Translations under genes and position numbers: made by a program
Source: Pseudomonadota bacterium
GTDB taxonomy: Bacteria; Pseudomonadota; Gammaproteobacteria; Burkholderiales; Burkholderiaceae_F
Direction of reading: 5' to 3'
Assembly: GCA_021823635.1 (NCBI GenBank)
Contig: JAKANT010000009.1
Span: 1-9,802 of the forward strand
DNA length: 9,802 nt
Part shown: in pieces, positions 1 through 5,594 of the stretch
Layout: each line of letters opens with the position of its first letter
Position numbering within the stretch: the stretch's first letter is position 1
The notes under the pieces: generated by a model
Databases searched by the model: none
The model's input: only the letters and a program-made list of their open reading frames with translations
Told to the model about the DNA's origin: nothing

Positions 1-369
1 CGTGGCGGAGAACGCGACGAAGGCCGCGAACGCCAGCGCCAGCCAAAAAGTCGGCAAGCGGCCGGCGACCTGCGCGCCCGCCAGCGAGCCGACGAGGATG
101 CCGGGTGCAAGCACCCGGGCGACCGGCCACAGCACGGCACCGCGTCGGTGATGCGCGAGCACCGACGACAGCGACGTGAAAAGGATGGTCGCCAGCGAGG
201 TGGCGATCGCCATGTGGACCACGTGCTCGGCCGGGAACTGCCGCGCGTCAAACAGCAGCGTGAGAAACGGCACCAGCAGCATGCCGCCGCCGATGCCGAG
301 CAGGCCGGCGGCGAAGCCGGTCGCCGCGCCCAGCACCAGCAACGCGGCGGCGAGCAGCCAGTCGATCAA
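1..369 (-). CDS. TauE/SafE-family sulfite/anion permease, partial (N-terminal 123 codons)
   Basis: This is the N-terminal part of a polytopic inner-membrane permease; the C-terminus lies beyond the left edge. Reading leftward from a TTG codon at 369-367, all 123 codons are open. The first helix (residues about 5-25) leads into GLLGIGGGMLLVP (22-34), the glycine-rich motif typical of the TauE/SafE family. HMAIATSL (52-59), a loop with HHRRGAV and then GSLAGAQVAGRLP (94-106) follow, as in the first half of the family repeat. TTG is chosen as start because AAGGAG lies five bases upstream and the protein begins at the family's usual place. The TTG overlaps the TGA stop of the EVE gene (TTGA), so translation is probably coupled. 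Family members export sulfite, sulfoacetate or similar anions; the substrate here cannot be told. Family assignment is firm, substrate unknown. Confidence 0.87.
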   Translation of the reverse strand, partial: MIDWLLAAALLVLGAATGFAAGLLGIGGGMLLVPFLTLLFDARQFPAEHVVHMAIATSLATILFTSLSSVLAHHRRGAVLWPVARVLAPGILVGSLAGAQVAGRLPTFWLALAFAAFVAFSAT

Positions 370-869
370 GCGTGCTCCTTCATCAGGCGCTTGGTGATGA
401 ACCGCCATTCGGCCGCGCTCACGGGCGTGATCGACAATCGATTGCCGCGGCGCAGGACGGTCATCCCGCTCAATTCCGGGTGCGCGCGCAGCTCGGCGAT
501 CGGGATCAGCCGCGTCTTGCGCAGCGCCCGCACGTCCACTAGCCACCAGCGCGGCTCGCTGCGACTCGACGCCGGATCGAAGTAACGGCTGTCGGGGTCG
601 AATTGGGTCGGGTCTGGGTAAGGGCGGCTTGCGACTTCGGCCACGCCGGCGATGCCCGGTTCCGCGCAGCTCGAGTGGTAGAACAGCACGCCGTCGCCGA
701 CACGCATGCGGTCGCGCATGAAGTTGCGGGCCTGATAGTTGCGCACGCCGGTCCATGGCACGGTGGCGGCGGGCGCGGCGAGCGCATCGTCGATCGAGCA
801 CTCGTGAGGCTCGGACTTCATCAGCCAGTAATTCAGGGCGCCCCCGAAAAGAAGTGCGGGGTTCGGCAT
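366..869 (-). CDS. EVE domain-containing protein
   Basis: This is a small soluble protein made almost wholly of one EVE domain, a PUA-like fold that in related proteins binds modified bases in nucleic acid; its cellular job in bacteria is not settled. Visible marks, counted from the ATG at 869: NYWLMKSEP (13-21), the usual very N-terminus of the family; WTGVRNYQARNF (39-50); GVLFYHS (60-66), the domain core; WWLVDV (108-113); and LSITPVS near the C-terminus (145-151). The start is doubtful. ATG 869 adds 12 non-family residues, has no ribosome site, and lies in the loop of a strong hairpin. ATG 821 would cut off the first strand. A CTG at 836-834 with GGGGGCG just before it would give the family-typical start LNYWLMKSEP. 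The longest conventional form is listed. The gene follows the 6S RNA gene and overlaps the TauE-like gene. Confidence 0.88.
   Translation of the reverse strand: MPNPALLFGGALNYWLMKSEPHECSIDDALAAPAATVPWTGVRNYQARNFMRDRMRVGDGVLFYHSSCAEPGIAGVAEVASRPYPDPTQFDPDSRYFDPASSRSEPRWWLVDVRALRKTRLIPIAELRAHPELSGMTVLRRGNRLSITPVSAAEWRFITKRLMKEHA
375..380 (-). promoter_or_regulatory. Ribosome binding site AAGGAG for the TauE/SafE-type gene
   Basis: AAGGAG on the minus strand ends five bases before the TTG at 369-367. It lies inside the last codons of the upstream EVE gene. A near-consensus Shine-Dalgarno at ideal spacing decides for the TTG start, since no ATG or GTG lies nearby in that frame. Confidence 0.7.
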
Positions 870-882
870 CGCCGAACCCCGC
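856..882 (-). terminator. Intrinsic terminator after 6S RNA (12-bp perfect stem)
   Basis: The arms 856-867 and 871-882 are perfect inverted complements of 12 bases (GCGGGGTTCGGC / GCCGAACCCCGC) around a three-base loop. On the minus strand the stem is followed by ACTTCTTTTC, a pyrimidine and U-rich tail. This fits a rho-independent terminator for the 6S transcript, about 20 bases past the mature 3' end. The U-tract is interrupted, so some read-through into the EVE gene is likely. That would fit the general pattern of 6S genes being co-transcribed with a downstream gene. Confidence 0.72.
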
Positions 883-900
883 TCGACTTCACGAATTGGG

Positions 901-1075
901 CCCCGCGCATGCCGCCCGACCCGATGTCCTGAACCATCGGTTCAGGGTGGTCGCCGTCCGCGCCGCTTAGGTTCAGCAGACGCGTGCCGATCGCACCACG
1001 GCGCGAGCCCGGCAACCTTGCGCATTGCGCATCGGTTCAAGGAACTAAAGGGCCTTTGCGCGAGCACCGCAGGGT
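901..1075 (-). ncRNA. ssrS: 6S RNA (ssrS)
   Basis: 6S RNA mimics an open promoter and sequesters the sigma-70 RNA polymerase holoenzyme in stationary phase. Support from the sequence is threefold. First, near the 3' end, CCCTGAACCGATGGTTCAGG followed by GGGCGGCAT closely resembles the E. coli 6S segment TTGAACCAAGGGTTCAA followed by GCGGCGGCAT. Second, the ends close: CCCUGCGGUGC at the 5' end pairs with GCAUGCGCGGGG at the 3' end as an 11-bp stem with one bulged G, giving about 175 nt against 184 in E. coli. Third, the gene lies just downstream of zapA, the same neighbour that ssrS has in many proteobacteria. A -10-like TAAACT lies seven bases upstream of the predicted 5' end, and a strong terminator lies downstream. 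The exact ends are inferred from pairing and could move by a few bases. Confidence 0.85.
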
Positions 1076-1081
1076 GACGAG

Positions 1082-1087
1082 AGTTTA
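1082..1087 (-). promoter_or_regulatory. Putative -10 element of the 6S RNA promoter
   Basis: TAAACT on the minus strand (1087 to 1082) lies seven bases before the 5' end predicted independently from the closing stem of 6S RNA. The position is right for a sigma-70 -10 element. I find no good -35 hexamer about 17 bases further upstream, where the sequence is plain GC-rich. The call rests on the -10 and the spacing only. Confidence 0.45.
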
Positions 1088-1131
1088 CCCGCGACGCCGG
1101 CCCGGTGGCGCGCCGGGGCTTCTGTGCCGGC

Positions 1132-1434
1132 TCACGGAAACAGCGGCTCCTGCGGTGTGAGCATCGAATCGGCCAGCGCGTTCAGATCGCGCAGCCGGCG
1201 CCGCACTTCGCCGACGGAGACGCCATCCGCGCTCTTGACCGCCATCAGCTCCTGCGCGATTTGCAGCGCCGCCATCACCGCGATGCGGTCGGCCCCCAGC
1301 ACCTTGCCGGTGGCGCGGATCGCTTCCATCTTCTGATCCACGTAGCGGGCGCAGGCAAGCAGTTGCGCGCGCTCCTGCGGCTCGCAGGCGATCCTGTAGC
1401 TGCGGCCACCGATCGACAGCTCGAGCGTTTCCAT
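1132..1434 (-). CDS. zapA: Cell division protein ZapA
   Basis: ZapA binds FtsZ filaments and cross-links them in the Z-ring at mid-cell. The 100-residue product has the usual length. It starts METLELSIGGRSYRI, the N-terminal strand pair of the family. Then come CARYVDQKMEAIR (28-40) and DRIAVMAALQIAQELM (49-64), the conserved start of the long dimerising helix. The open frame continues further upstream, but the ATG at 1434 fits the family N-terminus and overlaps the TGA of the preceding ZapB-like gene (TGATG), so the two are probably translated as a pair. A 6S RNA gene lies downstream. No clear Shine-Dalgarno is visible, which fits translational coupling. Assignment is firm. Confidence 0.93.
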   Translation of the reverse strand: METLELSIGGRSYRIACEPQERAQLLACARYVDQKMEAIRATGKVLGADRIAVMAALQIAQELMAVKSADGVSVGEVRRRLRDLNALADSMLTPQEPLFP

Positions 1435-1649
1435 CAGGTGGACCGGGCGGTGGATTCCTCGCGCGGCAGCTTGGCGAGCAAGGCGTCGATGCGCTCGGCG
1501 GCGGCCGCGATGCGGCCGCGCATAGCGTCCAGTTCGGCCGTCGCCGCCGCCAGCCGCGCACGCAGTTCGCGATTTTCCGCGCGCAGCGCCTGCACCTGTC
1601 CGGCGATTTCCTGCATCTTGGCGGCCAGTGCGTCCAGCTCTTCCAGCAT
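1434..1649 (-). CDS. ZapB-like short coiled-coil protein (TIGR02449-type)
   Basis: The 71-residue product is one long coiled coil. From residue 1 to about 60 it shows heptad spacing of Leu, Ile, Met and Ala with many Glu and Arg (for example LEELDALAAKMQEIAGQVQ). It ends in a short polar tail. Small coiled-coil proteins of this kind commonly sit directly upstream of zapA in beta- and gammaproteobacteria and are annotated as TIGR02449 or ZapB-like. By position and form it probably serves the Z-ring with ZapA, as ZapB does in E. coli, but the sequence alone does not prove it. The stop codon overlaps the zapA ATG by one base. ATG 1649 is the only start that keeps the whole coil. Its Shine-Dalgarno is poor. 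Confidence 0.8.
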   Translation of the reverse strand: MLEELDALAAKMQEIAGQVQALRAENRELRARLAAATAELDAMRGRIAAAAERIDALLAKLPREESTARST

Positions 1650-1861
1650 GCATGCGATCGTAACGCAGGCCGGCGCGCGGCGCTCCGCCTATCGGACGTG
1701 CACTGCGCTTGCGCGGGTCGGACACGCGGGCGAAACCGGTCCGGCGCCCATCGCACGGCCGCCGTGGACGAGGCGGCCCGAGCGGCCGGACGTGGTGGCC
1801 GCCAAGCGCTCCGATATAGTCGGCTGCCGCGAGCCCAAGGCGGCGGACGGGAGGAGGTCAG
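1650..1861. other. Divergent intergenic region between zapB-like/zapA and the parA-like gene
   Basis: These 212 bases separate two divergent transcription units and must hold both promoters. On the plus side TATAGT (1815-1820) is a fair -10 match about 42 bases before the parA-like ATG, but no convincing -35 hexamer lies upstream of it. On the minus side only weak -10-like strings such as TACGAT (1662-1657) are seen, too close to the start codon to be persuasive. I see no small gene, RNA gene or operator-like repeat here. Confidence 0.5.
1853..1858 (+). promoter_or_regulatory. Ribosome binding site GGAGGT for the parA-like gene
   Basis: GGAGGT, within the longer purine run GGGAGGAGGT at 1849-1858, stands just before the ATG at 1862. 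It is one of the strongest Shine-Dalgarno sites in the window and fixes that start. Confidence 0.7.
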
Positions 1862-2485
1862 ATGCCGGTATTCCTGGTGGCCAATCCGAAGGGCGGCGTC
1901 GGCAAGAGCACGGTGGCGACCAACCTGGCCGGCTACTTCGCCCACGCCGGCAAGCGCACGATGCTCGGCGACGTGGATCGCCAACAGTCGGCCCGTGCCT
2001 GGCTGGCCTTGCGTCCGGCACACCTGCCGACGATCGAAACGTGGGACATCGACGCCGACCGCATCGCCCGTCCACCGAAGGGCGTGACGCACGTCGTGCT
2101 CGACTCGCCGGCCGCGCTGCACGGCCATTTGCTCAAAGAGGTGCTACGCGTGGCCGATCGCATCATCGTGCCGCTGCAGCCGTCGCTGTTCGACATCTAT
2201 GCCACCACCGCCTTCCTGGCCAAGCTCGCGGACCGCGGCGTGCTGAAGACCAACGGCCAGGTCGGCGTGCTGGGCATGCGCGTCGATGCGCGCACGCGCG
2301 CGGCTGAGCAGTTGCAGCGCTTTGTCGAGGGGCTGAACCTGCCGGTGCTGGGCTTTCTGCGCGATACGCAGAACTACGTGCAATTGGCGGCGCACGGGCT
2401 GACCCTGTGGGACGTGGCGCCGAGCCGGGTGGAGCGCGACGTGGAGCAGTGGCAGCCGCTGCTCGCTTGGGCGCAGACGGCGTAG
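1862..2485 (+). CDS. ParA/MinD-family P-loop ATPase, orphan (no parB nearby)
   Basis: The product is a 207-residue ATPase of the ParA/MinD group; members dimerise on ATP and position plasmids, chromosomes or protein clusters. The deviant Walker A motif KGGVGKST (residues 10-17) is intact, with the signature lysine at 10 and the P-loop lysine at 15. GDVDRQQSA (36-44) is the Walker A' region and VVLDSPA (78-84) the Walker B strand. IIVPLQPS and VLGFLRD follow the usual fold. There is no N-terminal DNA-binding domain, so it resembles the small ParA type. The C-terminus shows no clear MinD-like amphipathic membrane helix. No parB or centromere-like repeat is near; the gene diverges from the Z-ring genes and a DinB-family gene follows. 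A role in positioning a cargo or in division is only inferred from this. ATPase family is firm, cargo unknown. Confidence 0.9.
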   Translation: MPVFLVANPKGGVGKSTVATNLAGYFAHAGKRTMLGDVDRQQSARAWLALRPAHLPTIETWDIDADRIARPPKGVTHVVLDSPAALHGHLLKEVLRVADRIIVPLQPSLFDIYATTAFLAKLADRGVLKTNGQVGVLGMRVDARTRAAEQLQRFVEGLNLPVLGFLRDTQNYVQLAAHGLTLWDVAPSRVERDVEQWQPLLAWAQTA

Positions 2486-2572
2486 CCGACAGCCGCGCCA
2501 ATTCGCGGCCAGTTGGAATTGCGGCTGGCGTCGGATTTCGCCACGATTTCTCCTTCAGCCGCGCACTTGGCC

Positions 2573-2580
2573 GAGGAGGG
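2573..2580 (+). promoter_or_regulatory. Ribosome binding site GAGGAGGG for the DinB-family gene
   Basis: GAGGAGGG contains GGAGG (2575-2579) seven bases before the ATG at 2587. This decides for that start over in-frame upstream codons, which would only add sequence from the gap and from the end of the parA-like gene in a shifted frame. Confidence 0.7.
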
Positions 2581-2586
2581 AAGACG

Positions 2587-3129
2587 ATGATCGACGCCGA
2601 GTACTGCCAGGTCTTCGCCGCCTACAACACCTGGATGAACGAAAAGCTGTATGCGTGCGCGGCGCAGTTGTCCGACGCGGAGCGCAAGCGCGACCGCGGC
2701 GCGTTCTTCCGGTCCATCCATTCGACGCTGAACCACATCCTGTGGGGCGACCGCCTGTGGCTGTCGCGTTTCAACGGCCGCAGTCACGACCCGGGCCCGA
2801 TCGGCGTCGATCTGTACGACGACTTCGACCGCTTGCGGCTGGCGCGCGTCGAGACGGACGCCGAGATCACCTCGTGGGCGCTGCACCTGTCGCAGGATCG
2901 CCTCAGTGGGCGGCTGACCTGGTTTTCCGGCGTCGCCCAGAGCCACATGACGCGGCCGTTGTGGCTGTGCGTGACGCAGATGTTCAACCACCAGACGCAT
3001 CACCGCGGCCAGGTGACCACGCTGCTGAAACAGGCGGGCATCGACCCGGGGGTCACCGACCTGCCGTGGGCGCCGCTGGCGCGCGACACCCTTGGCCGCG
3101 TGATCCTGGCCGACGAGTACGCGTTGTAG
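2587..3129 (+). CDS. DinB family protein (putative metal-dependent hydrolase/transferase fold)
   Basis: The 180-residue product belongs to the DinB/YfiT-like four-helix bundle superfamily. N-terminal CQVFAAYNTWMNEKLY (7-22) is the typical opening helix. The expected metal ligands are present: His50 in LNHILWGDRLWL (48-59), and His135 and His139 in FNHQTHHRGQ (133-142). This is the H...HxxxH pattern of the family, so a divalent metal is probably bound. Members include thiol transferases and DNA-damage-induced proteins of unknown activity, and the substrate cannot be predicted. Length is normal. The gene lies 101 bases after the parA-like gene on the same strand. It converges on the DUF2721 gene with only ten bases between stop codons, which leaves no room for a separate terminator. 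Confidence 0.9.
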   Translation: MIDAEYCQVFAAYNTWMNEKLYACAAQLSDAERKRDRGAFFRSIHSTLNHILWGDRLWLSRFNGRSHDPGPIGVDLYDDFDRLRLARVETDAEITSWALHLSQDRLSGRLTWFSGVAQSHMTRPLWLCVTQMFNHQTHHRGQVTTLLKQAGIDPGVTDLPWAPLARDTLGRVILADEYAL

Positions 3130-3139
3130 CCGCGCGCCC

Positions 3140-3577
3140 TCATTTCTTCGGCACGCCGATGCGCAGCGTGGCGGTGGCGACGTACACCTCGCGCAGGAAC
3201 AGTAAAAGGCCGGCGATCAGCGCCGCCAGCGCGCAGCCGAACACGAAGGCGACCAGCCGCGTCAGATCGGGTGTCCAGGCGTAGTAGGCCGTCACGAACA
3301 GGCCGACGATCACCGCGCACACCAGCAGCGCCGACAGCACGGAGAAGGTGATGGCGCGGCTGATCAGGCGCGCGCGCCGGGCCAGCACCTTCAGTTCGCC
3401 ACTCACGTGCTCGACCGCGCCGTCGCCGATCTGTGGCTCGAGGGCGCGGGCGCGGTCGATCACGCGGCCGAGCCGGCTGGTCATCACGCCGAGCAGGCCG
3501 GCGATGCCGGTCAGCAGGAACACCGGCGCGATCGACAGTTGGATCACATGGGCGATCAGATCGAGTTTGGCGGTCAT
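3140..3577 (-). CDS. DUF2721 family membrane protein
   Basis: This is a 145-residue integral inner-membrane protein with three predicted helices at about 11-32, 74-99 and 107-128. After helix one it has the family-typical segment LLGVMTSRLGRVIDRAR (28-44), a polar linker with charged residues (45-72), and a short basic tail. Function is unknown for the whole family. It lies 86 bases downstream of exbD on the same strand and may share its transcript, but the gap holds a hairpin-forming sequence and the ribosome site is poor, so it could also have its own promoter. It converges closely with the DinB-family gene. The family call is made from the helix pattern and the RVIDRAR motif. Confidence 0.82.
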   Translation of the reverse strand: MTAKLDLIAHVIQLSIAPVFLLTGIAGLLGVMTSRLGRVIDRARALEPQIGDGAVEHVSGELKVLARRARLISRAITFSVLSALLVCAVIVGLFVTAYYAWTPDLTRLVAFVFGCALAALIAGLLLFLREVYVATATLRIGVPKK

Positions 3578-3609
3578 AGTCGTTGTCGACGCAACTGGTG
3601 GGGTCGAAT

Positions 3610-3646
3610 CCGCGCGCGTCAGCGAGACCGGTGTTCGCTCGCGCGG
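3610..3646. repeat. Imperfect inverted repeat between exbD and the DUF2721 gene
   Basis: CCGCGCG (3610-3616) pairs with CGCGCGG (3640-3646), and inside it AGCGA (3621-3625) pairs with TCGCT (3635-3639). This leaves a four-base bulge and a nine-base loop. A short run of four T follows on the plus strand only (3651-3654), the wrong side for the minus-strand operon. It may be a weak structural element after exbD, or chance in GC-rich DNA. Confidence 0.3.
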
Positions 3647-3663
3647 CCCGTTTTAGGCGCACG

Positions 3664-4095
3664 TCATTTCTTTGCCGCGGCCGGCCGCTCGGTGACGAAG
3701 CCGATCTTCGTCAGCCCGGCGTCCTGCGCGGCGGCCATCACCTCGGCCACCTTCTCGTAACGAGTCGCCTTGTCGGCGCGCAGGTGCAGATCGGGCTGCG
3801 GCGATCGTTGCGCCGCGGCGGCCAGCCGCAGCGCCAGCTCCGCCGGCGCGACGGGGTCGGCATCCCAGTACACGCGCCCGTCGGCATCGATCGACAGGGT
3901 GATCGGTGTGCCTGGGCTCGCCGCCGGCGGTGCGGCGGCCGCGGGAAGTTCGAGCCGGATCGCGTAGGTCAGCAAGGGCGCGGTGATGATGAAGATCACC
4001 AGCAACACCAGCATCACGTCCACCAACGGCGTGACGTTGATCTCCGCCATCGGCTGCGACGGCGCCTGCCCGCGCTCGAAGCCGCCGAACGTCAT
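3664..4095 (-). CDS. exbD: ExbD/TolR-family biopolymer transport protein
   Basis: This is the partner of ExbB in a proton-driven inner-membrane motor that energises TonB-dependent uptake or a Tol-like process. The 143-residue product has a short cytoplasmic N-terminus with AEINVTPLVDVMLVLL (17-32). Asp26 in the single membrane helix (about 24-44) matches the proton-carrying aspartate of the family. A proline/alanine linker and a periplasmic domain follow (ITLSIDADGRVYW at 65-77, then TRYEKVAEVMAAAQDAGLTKIGFVTE). Its ATG overlaps the exbB stop as ATGA, so translation is coupled. No tonB gene is in the window, so whether it serves TonB, Tol or another partner is open; the ExbD name is by convention and gene order. 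Confidence 0.92.
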   Translation of the reverse strand: MTFGGFERGQAPSQPMAEINVTPLVDVMLVLLVIFIITAPLLTYAIRLELPAAAAPPAASPGTPITLSIDADGRVYWDADPVAPAELALRLAAAAQRSPQPDLHLRADKATRYEKVAEVMAAAQDAGLTKIGFVTERPAAAKK

Positions 4096-4793
4096 GACGC
4101 CGACTGCTGCAGCCGCGCACCCGTGGTCAGGTACGCGTGCAGGTCGTGCGCGAAGCCGTCGAGCAGCGCCAGCAGCACCCGGTTGACGCGCGTGAAAGCG
4201 TTGTAGGCGAGGACCGCCGGCACCGCCACCGCCAGCCCGAACGCCGTCATCAACAGCGCCTCGCCGACCGGACCGGTGAGCTTGTCGATCGACACGTTGC
4301 CGGTGGCGGCAATACCGATCATCGCGTGATAGATGCCCCAGACGGTACCGAACAGCCCGACGAAGGGCGCAGTGCTGCCTACCGACGCGAGAAACGTCAG
4401 CCCCGCTTCAAGCCGCGCCGCCGCTTCGTTGATGCGCTGGCGCAGGGCGCGCGTGATCAGTTCCGAACGGTCGATGCTCGCCGCCAGGCTATCGGCGGCC
4501 GCCTGCGGCAGCGGCAGTGCGGCGCTGGCGGCGCTGGCTGCCAGCGGCACGAACAACTGTTCGGCGTCCTCGGCCTTCAGCCGCGCGATCGCCGCTTCCA
4601 CCGTCGGCGCGCTCCAGAAGCCGTCGAGATGGCGCGCCGCCCGTCGCACGCGCAGCCAGGCCCAGAGCTTCCACAGGATCAGAAACCAGCTGGCGACCGA
4701 CATCGCCAGCAGCAGATAGGCGGTCAGGCGGATGACCGCGTCGGCCTGCGACCAGAAGTGGTCGAGCCCGAAGATGGCGCTCGCCGGCTCCAT
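4092..4793 (-). CDS. exbB: ExbB/TolQ/MotA-family proton channel protein
   Basis: This protein forms the pentameric channel around ExbD in the inner membrane. The 233-residue product has its first helix at about 22-44 (YLLLAMSVASWFLILWKLW), a long cytoplasmic segment (45-130), and two helices at about 132-158 and 178-200. The most telling motifs are LASVGSTAPFVGLFGTVWGI (135-154) and GPVGEALLMTAFGLAVAVPA (174-193), which carry the conserved small residues and threonines of the family. An open frame runs further upstream, but the ATG at 4793 gives the normal N-terminus and overlaps the dapB TGA by one base (TGATG). The stop overlaps the exbD ATG by four bases. The unit bamE-dapB-exbB-exbD is thus tightly packed. 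Assignment to the family is firm; the ExbB versus TolQ subtype is less sure. Confidence 0.93.
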   Translation of the reverse strand: MEPASAIFGLDHFWSQADAVIRLTAYLLLAMSVASWFLILWKLWAWLRVRRAARHLDGFWSAPTVEAAIARLKAEDAEQLFVPLAASAASAALPLPQAAADSLAASIDRSELITRALRQRINEAAARLEAGLTFLASVGSTAPFVGLFGTVWGIYHAMIGIAATGNVSIDKLTGPVGEALLMTAFGLAVAVPAVLAYNAFTRVNRVLLALLDGFAHDLHAYLTTGARLQQSAS

Positions 4794-5590
4794 CAGCGCA
4801 GACCGAGCACGTCGTGCATGTCGTACAGCCCCGCGCTCTTGGTCGCCAGAAAGCGCGCCGCGCGCAGGGCGCCGAGCGCGTAGTTCATGCGGCTGGCCGA
4901 GCGGTGCGTGATCTCGATGCGTTCGCCGGGGCCGGCGAACAGCACCGTATGGTCGCCGACGATGTCGCCGCCGCGGATCGTGGCGAAGCCGATCGTCCCC
5001 GGCCGCCGTTCGCCGGTGGTGCCGTGGCGCGAATACACCGCCACCTCGTCCAGCGTGCGGCCGAGCGCGGCGGCGATCGTTTCGCCCATTTTTAACGCCG
5101 TGCCCGACGGCGCATCGACCTTGTGCCTGTGATGCGCCTCGACGATTTCGATGTCGTAGCCGTCGAGGATCCGGGCCGCCACTTGGAGCAGCTTCAGTGT
5201 GGCGTTCACGCCCACGCTCATGTTGGGGGAGAACACGATCGGGATCGACTGCGCCGCCGCGGCGATCGCCGACTTGCCGGCGGCATCGAATCCGGTGGTG
5301 CCGATCACCAGCTTCACGCCATGCCGTTGGCACGCCTGCAGGTGCGCGAGCGTGGCCTCGGGCCGCGTGAAATCGATCAGCACGTCGGCGTCCGCGATGG
5401 CGTCGATCCGCTCGCTGACGCGAACGCCGGTCGCTCGGCCGAGGAACTGTCCGCAGTCGTTGCCGATCTCGGGGCTGTCGCTGCGCTCCAGCGCCGCCGC
5501 GAGCTGCAGGTCGCTCGCGTCCAGCGCCGCTTCGATCAGCGTACGTCCCATGCGGCCGCCGGCTCCGGCGATGGCGATGCGTAGGCTCAT
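4793..5590 (-). CDS. dapB: 4-hydroxy-tetrahydrodipicolinate reductase
   Basis: DapB uses NAD(P)H to reduce hydroxy-tetrahydrodipicolinate in the diaminopimelate pathway, which supplies lysine and peptidoglycan. The 265-residue product is full length. The nucleotide-binding glycine loop IAGAGGRMGRTL is at 7-18, VLIDFTRPEA at 70-79 and VIGTTGF at 95-101. The signature EAHHRHKVDAPSGTAL is at 151-166; there His153 and Lys157 match the catalytic His and Lys of E. coli DapB, and the PSGT part lines the substrate pocket. RIEITHRSASR (224-234) is the other conserved block. ATG 5590 lies four bases after the bamE stop, and the TGA overlaps the exbB start. Nothing is missing or odd. The link to exbB is positional and not metabolic. 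Confidence 0.97.
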   Translation of the reverse strand: MSLRIAIAGAGGRMGRTLIEAALDASDLQLAAALERSDSPEIGNDCGQFLGRATGVRVSERIDAIADADVLIDFTRPEATLAHLQACQRHGVKLVIGTTGFDAAGKSAIAAAAQSIPIVFSPNMSVGVNATLKLLQVAARILDGYDIEIVEAHHRHKVDAPSGTALKMGETIAAALGRTLDEVAVYSRHGTTGERRPGTIGFATIRGGDIVGDHTVLFAGPGERIEITHRSASRMNYALGALRAARFLATKSAGLYDMHDVLGLR

Positions 5591-5594
5591 GCGT

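Noticed and set aside
366..1649. The EVE protein with its neighbours as a defence or modified-DNA restriction system
   Set aside because: EVE domains can read modified DNA, but here the gene stands alone beside 6S RNA and zapA, without nuclease, methylase or helicase genes. It is a common core-genome setting.
1105..2307. A 400-codon plus-strand open frame across zapA, the zapB-like gene and the parA-like gene
   Set aside because: It lies antisense to zapA and out of frame with the parA-like gene, has low-complexity Arg/Ala-rich translation and no recognisable domain. It is a GC-rich shadow frame.
2492..2525. A possible terminator hairpin after the parA-like gene (GCCG..CAATT / AATTG..CGGC)
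   Set aside because: The stem is broken by a three-base bulge on one side and has no T-tract. It is too weak to call.
4794..5333. A long N-terminal extension of exbB inside dapB
   Set aside because: Read in this frame the dapB region gives Arg-rich noise. The family N-terminus starts at the ATG at 4793.
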